Origin: JBBAAP01 sp043808305
Lineage (GTDB): Bacteria > Planctomycetota > MHYJ01 > JACQXL01
Assembly (NCBI GenBank): GCA_043808305.1
Contig: JAZDFB010000136.1
Coordinates: 1 to 64,000, forward strand
Length of the DNA stretch: 64,000 nucleotides
Reading direction: 5' to 3'
The translations under genes and the position numbers were made by a program. The number at the start of each line of letters is the position of its first letter. Positions within the stretch are counted from its first letter, which is position 1. The notes under the pieces are model-generated. The model saw only the letters and a list, made by a program, of their open reading frames with translations, was not told the origin of the DNA and made no database searches. Of this stretch, positions 60,993 to 64,000 are shown in pieces.

Positions 60993-62249
60993 TTACTCGT
61001 ATCTGAGCGCCTCTATGGGATTGAGGCGCGAGGCGCGCCAGGCGGGGTAAAATCCGAAGAATATGCCTACCACCGCGGAGAAACCAAACGCCAATAAAAC
61101 CGAACCTAACGAGACCAGCGCTGAAAAGCTTTCCTTGGCGCCGGGAGAACCTATGCCGCTTGAGATGGCGTTTGCCGCTACGCTTGCCGCCACCATACCC
61201 ATTATGATGCCGAAAATGCCGCCGATAGACGCTAATACCACGGCTTCGGCCAGGAACTGCAATAGGATATCCTGCGGCCCGGCTCCAATCGCCATACGCA
61301 ACCCTATCTCCGGCGTCCGTTCCGTTACGGAGACGAGCATTATGTTCATCACGCCGATTCCGCCGACCAGCAGGGAGATGGAGGCGATTATGCCCAGAAC
61401 CAGCGTCATTATCCGGGTGGTCTTGACTATGGCCTTGGTTACGTCGGTCATATCGAATATCGTGAAGTCGTCCTCGGCGCCCGGGCGCAGGCGGTGCCGC
61501 TGGCGTAAAATGGAGATGATATCTTCTTTGGCCGGCTGAAGCGCCTTAAGCGAGGAGGCGCTGATGATTATCTGGCTGACGTTATTGAACGGGGTGCAGT
61601 AGAGGAAACGCTGGACGGCCGTCCAGGGCGTAAAGACGGTATCGTCCTGGTCCTGCCCCATTCCGGAACCGCCCTTTTTTTCCAGGACGCCTATGACGCG
61701 GAACGGCATATTCCTGATGCGTATCATTTTGCCGACGGCATCGCCGTAGTCGAACAGTTTTTCTTCCACGGCGGCGCCGATTACGCAGACCTTGTTGACG
61801 CTTTTGACATCCGCCTCTGTGAAGAAACTGCCCCGTGCCACCTTTATCTTCCTTATTTCCAGATATGCCGGGGCGACGCCGCGAATCTGGGTGCCCCAGT
61901 TTCTCTGGCGGTAGACCAGCTGGTCCCAGGCCTGCGAGACCGGGCTGACGGCTTTGACATAAGGGCATTCCCTGAGGATGACATCGCCGTCCTGGGCAAT
62001 CAAGGTAGGACGCGTCCCGCCGCCGGATTTGAAACCGCCGGTGGAAGCACTGCCCGGCGAGACCATCAGCATATTATCGCCCATACTGCCGATTTCGGCT
62101 TTTATCTTTTCGGTTGCCCCCTCGCCCAGGGCGATAATCGCGATAACCGCCGCGATGCCGATGATAATACCGAGCATGGTCAGCACGGACCTGAGCTTGT
62201 TCTTGAACAACGCCCTCAATGCCACCCGTAAAATAATGAATAGATTCAT
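60993..62249 (-). CDS. macB: MacB-type ABC transporter permease
   Basis: This 418-residue permease has an N-terminal membrane helix, a periplasmic MacB-PCD domain, and three C-terminal FtsX helices (about 290-310, 340-365 and 380-402): LGIIASISLLVGGIGVMNIMLVSVTERTPEIGLRMAIGA is the diagnostic junction. It overlaps the ATPase gene by ATGA. Together with the adaptor upstream it forms a tripartite-type exporter for a lipoprotein, peptide or small molecule. In MacB proper the ATPase is fused to the permease; here they are separate genes, so the symbol is by similarity. Confidence 0.9.
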   Translation of the reverse strand: MNLFIILRVALRALFKNKLRSVLTMLGIIIGIAAVIAIIALGEGATEKIKAEIGSMGDNMLMVSPGSASTGGFKSGGGTRPTLIAQDGDVILRECPYVKAVSPVSQAWDQLVYRQRNWGTQIRGVAPAYLEIRKIKVARGSFFTEADVKSVNKVCVIGAAVEEKLFDYGDAVGKMIRIRNMPFRVIGVLEKKGGSGMGQDQDDTVFTPWTAVQRFLYCTPFNNVSQIIISASSLKALQPAKEDIISILRQRHRLRPGAEDDFTIFDMTDVTKAIVKTTRIMTLVLGIIASISLLVGGIGVMNIMLVSVTERTPEIGLRMAIGAGPQDILLQFLAEAVVLASIGGIFGIIMGMVAASVAANAISSGIGSPGAKESFSALVSLGSVLLAFGFSAVVGIFFGFYPAWRASRLNPIEALRYE

Positions 62250-62911
62250 ATAATCTGCCCGTCGCGTATGTTTATCAGGCGATGGGCGTAAGAAGCGATG
62301 TCTTTCTCGTGGGTAACCAGGATAATGGTGATGCCTTTTTTATGCAGTTCCTTTAAAAGGTCCATTATTTCGTAACTGGTTGCGGAATCAAGATTGCCGG
62401 TCGGCTCATCGGCCAGCAGGAGCGGCGGCTGGTTGACCAGCGCCCGGGCAATCGCCACCCGCTGTTGTTCACCGCCGGAGAGCTGGCTGGAGTAATGGTA
62501 TATCCGGTGCCCCAGCCCCATGCTTTCCAGCGTGTCTTTTGCCCGCTGGCGTTTCTGCCGGCCGGTGAGATTACTGCCGTAGAACAAAGGCAATTCGACA
62601 TTTTCCAGGGCCGTGGTCCGGGCCAGGAGCTTGAAGTTCTGGAAGACGAAACCTATCTTCTTATTGCGGATGCGCGCCAGGGCCAGGCGCCCCAATTTGG
62701 TCACTTCCGCATCGTCCAGAAGATATTGGCCAGAGCTTGGCTGGTCCAGGCAGCCGATAATATTCATAAGCGTGGTTTTGCCGGAGCCGGACGCGCCCAT
62801 AATGGCGATGAACTCGCCCCGGTCAATGGTCAGCGAGACATCCCTTAGAGCCGGGATATTGACCTCGCCCAGCCGGTAAATCTTGGCAATGTGGTTCAGG
62901 TTGATAAGCAT
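62246..62911 (-). CDS. LolD/MacB-type ABC transporter ATPase
   Basis: This 221-residue ATPase has Walker A GASGSGKTTLMNIIGCLD, the Q-loop VFQNFKLLARTTALENVELPL, the ABC signature LSGGEQQRVAIARAL, and Walker B LLLADEPTGNLDS. GEVNIPALRDVSLTIDRGEF near the start is typical of the LolD/FtsE/MacB subfamily. It lies 2 nt after the adaptor gene and overlaps the permease start, so the three genes form one operon. Confidence 0.93.
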   Translation of the reverse strand: MLINLNHIAKIYRLGEVNIPALRDVSLTIDRGEFIAIMGASGSGKTTLMNIIGCLDQPSSGQYLLDDAEVTKLGRLALARIRNKKIGFVFQNFKLLARTTALENVELPLFYGSNLTGRQKRQRAKDTLESMGLGHRIYHYSSQLSGGEQQRVAIARALVNQPPLLLADEPTGNLDSATSYEIMDLLKELHKKGITIILVTHEKDIASYAHRLINIRDGQII

Positions 62912-62913
62912 TC

Positions 62914-64000
62914 TTAAAAATGGAATTTGGCTTTCCGCCCCTGGTCGCTTTCCGTTTCCTCGATAATGCCGGTAATAATCTCCTGCCCCTCGGTGATATC
63001 GCCTTTAATCACTTCGGTGAATTTCTCATCGCTTATGCCGATGTTTATGGTAATAGGCTTCAATCCTTTGGATGTTTTTATCCAGAGCTGGACCGGCTCC
63101 GGCGCCGGATTGTTCCCTGCTGTTTGAACACCCTGTCCGGCCGGCGGCGGGGAATCAGGCGCGTTGTCAATCATAGACGGGTCGGGCCTGAAACGCAATG
63201 CCGCATTGGGCACCTTGAGCACATTAGTCCGCCGGGCCACTTCAAAGATAAGGTTTGCGGTCATGCCGGGGAGCAGTTTTTCATCGGGGTTATCAGCGCT
63301 GACGATTACGATGTAGGTGACCACATTCTGGACCGTGTTAGGCGAAAAGTTCCTTTGGACCGCTTCACCCGTGAATTGGATTTGCGGATAGGAGTCCACG
63401 GTAAAGGTGACCGGCTGGCCCATCCTGACCAAACCGATATCCGACTCAGAGACGGACGCTTCTATATGGAACTTTTTGAGGTCGGTGGCGATGACGAAAG
63501 GCGGTTTTTGGGAATAGTTGCCCACTGTTTGGCCTTCCTTTACATCGCGGGAGATGACCACGCCGTCCACCGGGGCTTTTATCGCGGTGTATCCCAGATT
63601 TATCTCCGCCTCCTGTAGCCTGGTCTTGCTCTGCTCTATCGAGGCCTTGGAGCTTTCAAGGTCCGCTATCAGGGCATCGCGGTTGGCAATGGCGCTGTCC
63701 AGTTCAGCTTTGGAAATCAAATCCAGTTCTGACAGTTCATTGGCCCGTTTCAGTTCTTTTTCCGCCCGGATAAGGTTGGCTTTGGCCCGTTCTATCTGCG
63801 CCTGGCTCTGCCTCAGGTTGGCTTTTTCCTGGACCACCCGCATCTCATAAGCGGCCGGATCAATCTGGGCCATAATATCCCCTTCCTTGACCCGGGAATT
63901 ATTGTCCACGTATAATTTGGTGATGGGTCCGTTTATCCGGCACTCGACCTGGACCAGCCTTATCGGCTGAAGGGTGCCCGTGGCGCTGACGGTCTGGGTG
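62914..64000 (-). CDS. macA: MacA/HlyD-type membrane-fusion adaptor, N-terminal part beyond the window
   Basis: The frame stays open to the window end, so the N-terminus with its signal or anchor helix is missing. TLQPIRLVQVECRINGPITKLYVDNNSRVKEGDIMAQIDPAAYE is the first lipoyl half, followed by a long coiled coil (LRQSQAQIERAKANLIRAEKELKRANEL ... ESSKASIEQSKTRLQEAEI), the second lipoyl half (LGYTAIKAPVDGVVISRDVKEGQTV) and beta-barrel domains. This is the periplasmic adaptor of a MacAB-like exporter. GTG at 63909 is an internal codon, not the start. Confidence 0.9.
   Translation of the reverse strand, partial: TQTVSATGTLQPIRLVQVECRINGPITKLYVDNNSRVKEGDIMAQIDPAAYEMRVVQEKANLRQSQAQIERAKANLIRAEKELKRANELSELDLISKAELDSAIANRDALIADLESSKASIEQSKTRLQEAEINLGYTAIKAPVDGVVISRDVKEGQTVGNYSQKPPFVIATDLKKFHIEASVSESDIGLVRMGQPVTFTVDSYPQIQFTGEAVQRNFSPNTVQNVVTYIVIVSADNPDEKLLPGMTANLIFEVARRTNVLKVPNAALRFRPDPSMIDNAPDSPPPAGQGVQTAGNNPAPEPVQLWIKTSKGLKPITINIGISDEKFTEVIKGDITEGQEIITGIIEETESDQGRKAKFHF

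Overview
This is 64 kb from an anaerobic, Gram-negative-type bacterium of moderate GC content. Many secreted or lipid-anchored proteins are present (HEAT-repeat, alpha-2-macroglobulin, FN3-repeat, ChaN-like). There is also a sodium-pumping decarboxylase, a fused acyl-CoA dehydratase activase and a pyruvate:ferredoxin-oxidoreductase operon. Together these suggest an uncultured Planctomycetota/PVC-like lineage, but this is an inference from gene style; no rRNA is present. The first ~50 bases are almost pure C and look like an assembly edge.

Layout. 0.1-4 kb: transposase-type HTH fragment, then type IV pilus/type II secretion genes pilC and pilB, the latter with a C-terminal PilZ domain. 4.2-12.2 kb: xerD, then a tightly overlapped glycogen/alpha-glucan operon of GH57 glucanotransferase, a DUF4912-membrane-PDZ-repeat protein and GH57 branching enzyme. 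12.2-19.6 kb (minus strand): HEAT-repeat secreted protein, gcdA-gcdC-gcdD-gcdB (biotin-dependent, Na+-translocating glutaconyl-CoA-type decarboxylase), queC and a class IV aminotransferase homologue that seems to lack its PLP lysine. 19.7-21.8 kb: regulatory island with an excisionase-type HTH protein, a 22-bp tandem repeat array, a lone receiver protein and an XRE regulator. 21.9-28.3 kb: giant alpha-2-macroglobulin. 28.7-36.2 kb: thiolase-like protein without its nucleophilic Cys plus DUF35 partner, arginine-deiminase-like enzyme, 1402-aa acyl-CoA dehydratase activase fusion. 36.3-46.7 kb: lgt with an apparent internal duplication, glycosyltransferase, tRNA-Val, two-component pair with a degenerate HD-GYP output, tRNA-Asp, aminotransferase, 2-hydroxyacid dehydrogenase, diguanylate cyclase, greA, FAD oxidoreductase. 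46.9-55.2 kb (minus strand): porG, FAD/ferredoxin subunit, porA, porB, chaN-like, rpmA, FHA protein, pcm, lipoprotein. 55.2-57 kb: zinc-ribbon membrane protein and a second 22-bp tandem array. 57.1-64 kb: FN3-repeat lipoprotein with a pyroglutamyl-peptidase-like domain, and a MacAB/LolD-type ABC export operon running off the window end.

How it works together. Pyruvate (2-oxoacid) oxidation to ferredoxin, decarboxylation-driven Na+ pumping, and an activase for 2-hydroxyacyl-CoA dehydratase-type chemistry fit an amino-acid or acid fermenter with glycogen storage. c-di-GMP signalling is represented by an active-looking GGDEF protein, a PilZ-equipped pilus ATPase and a catalytically dead-looking HD-GYP response regulator.

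The least explained material is repetitive DNA: two 22-bp-period arrays of different sequence whose outer flank carries the same motif, one beside an excisionase-like DNA-binding gene whose promoter has direct repeats 10 bp apart; and a family of hairpins with variable stems but a conserved 16-nt loop.
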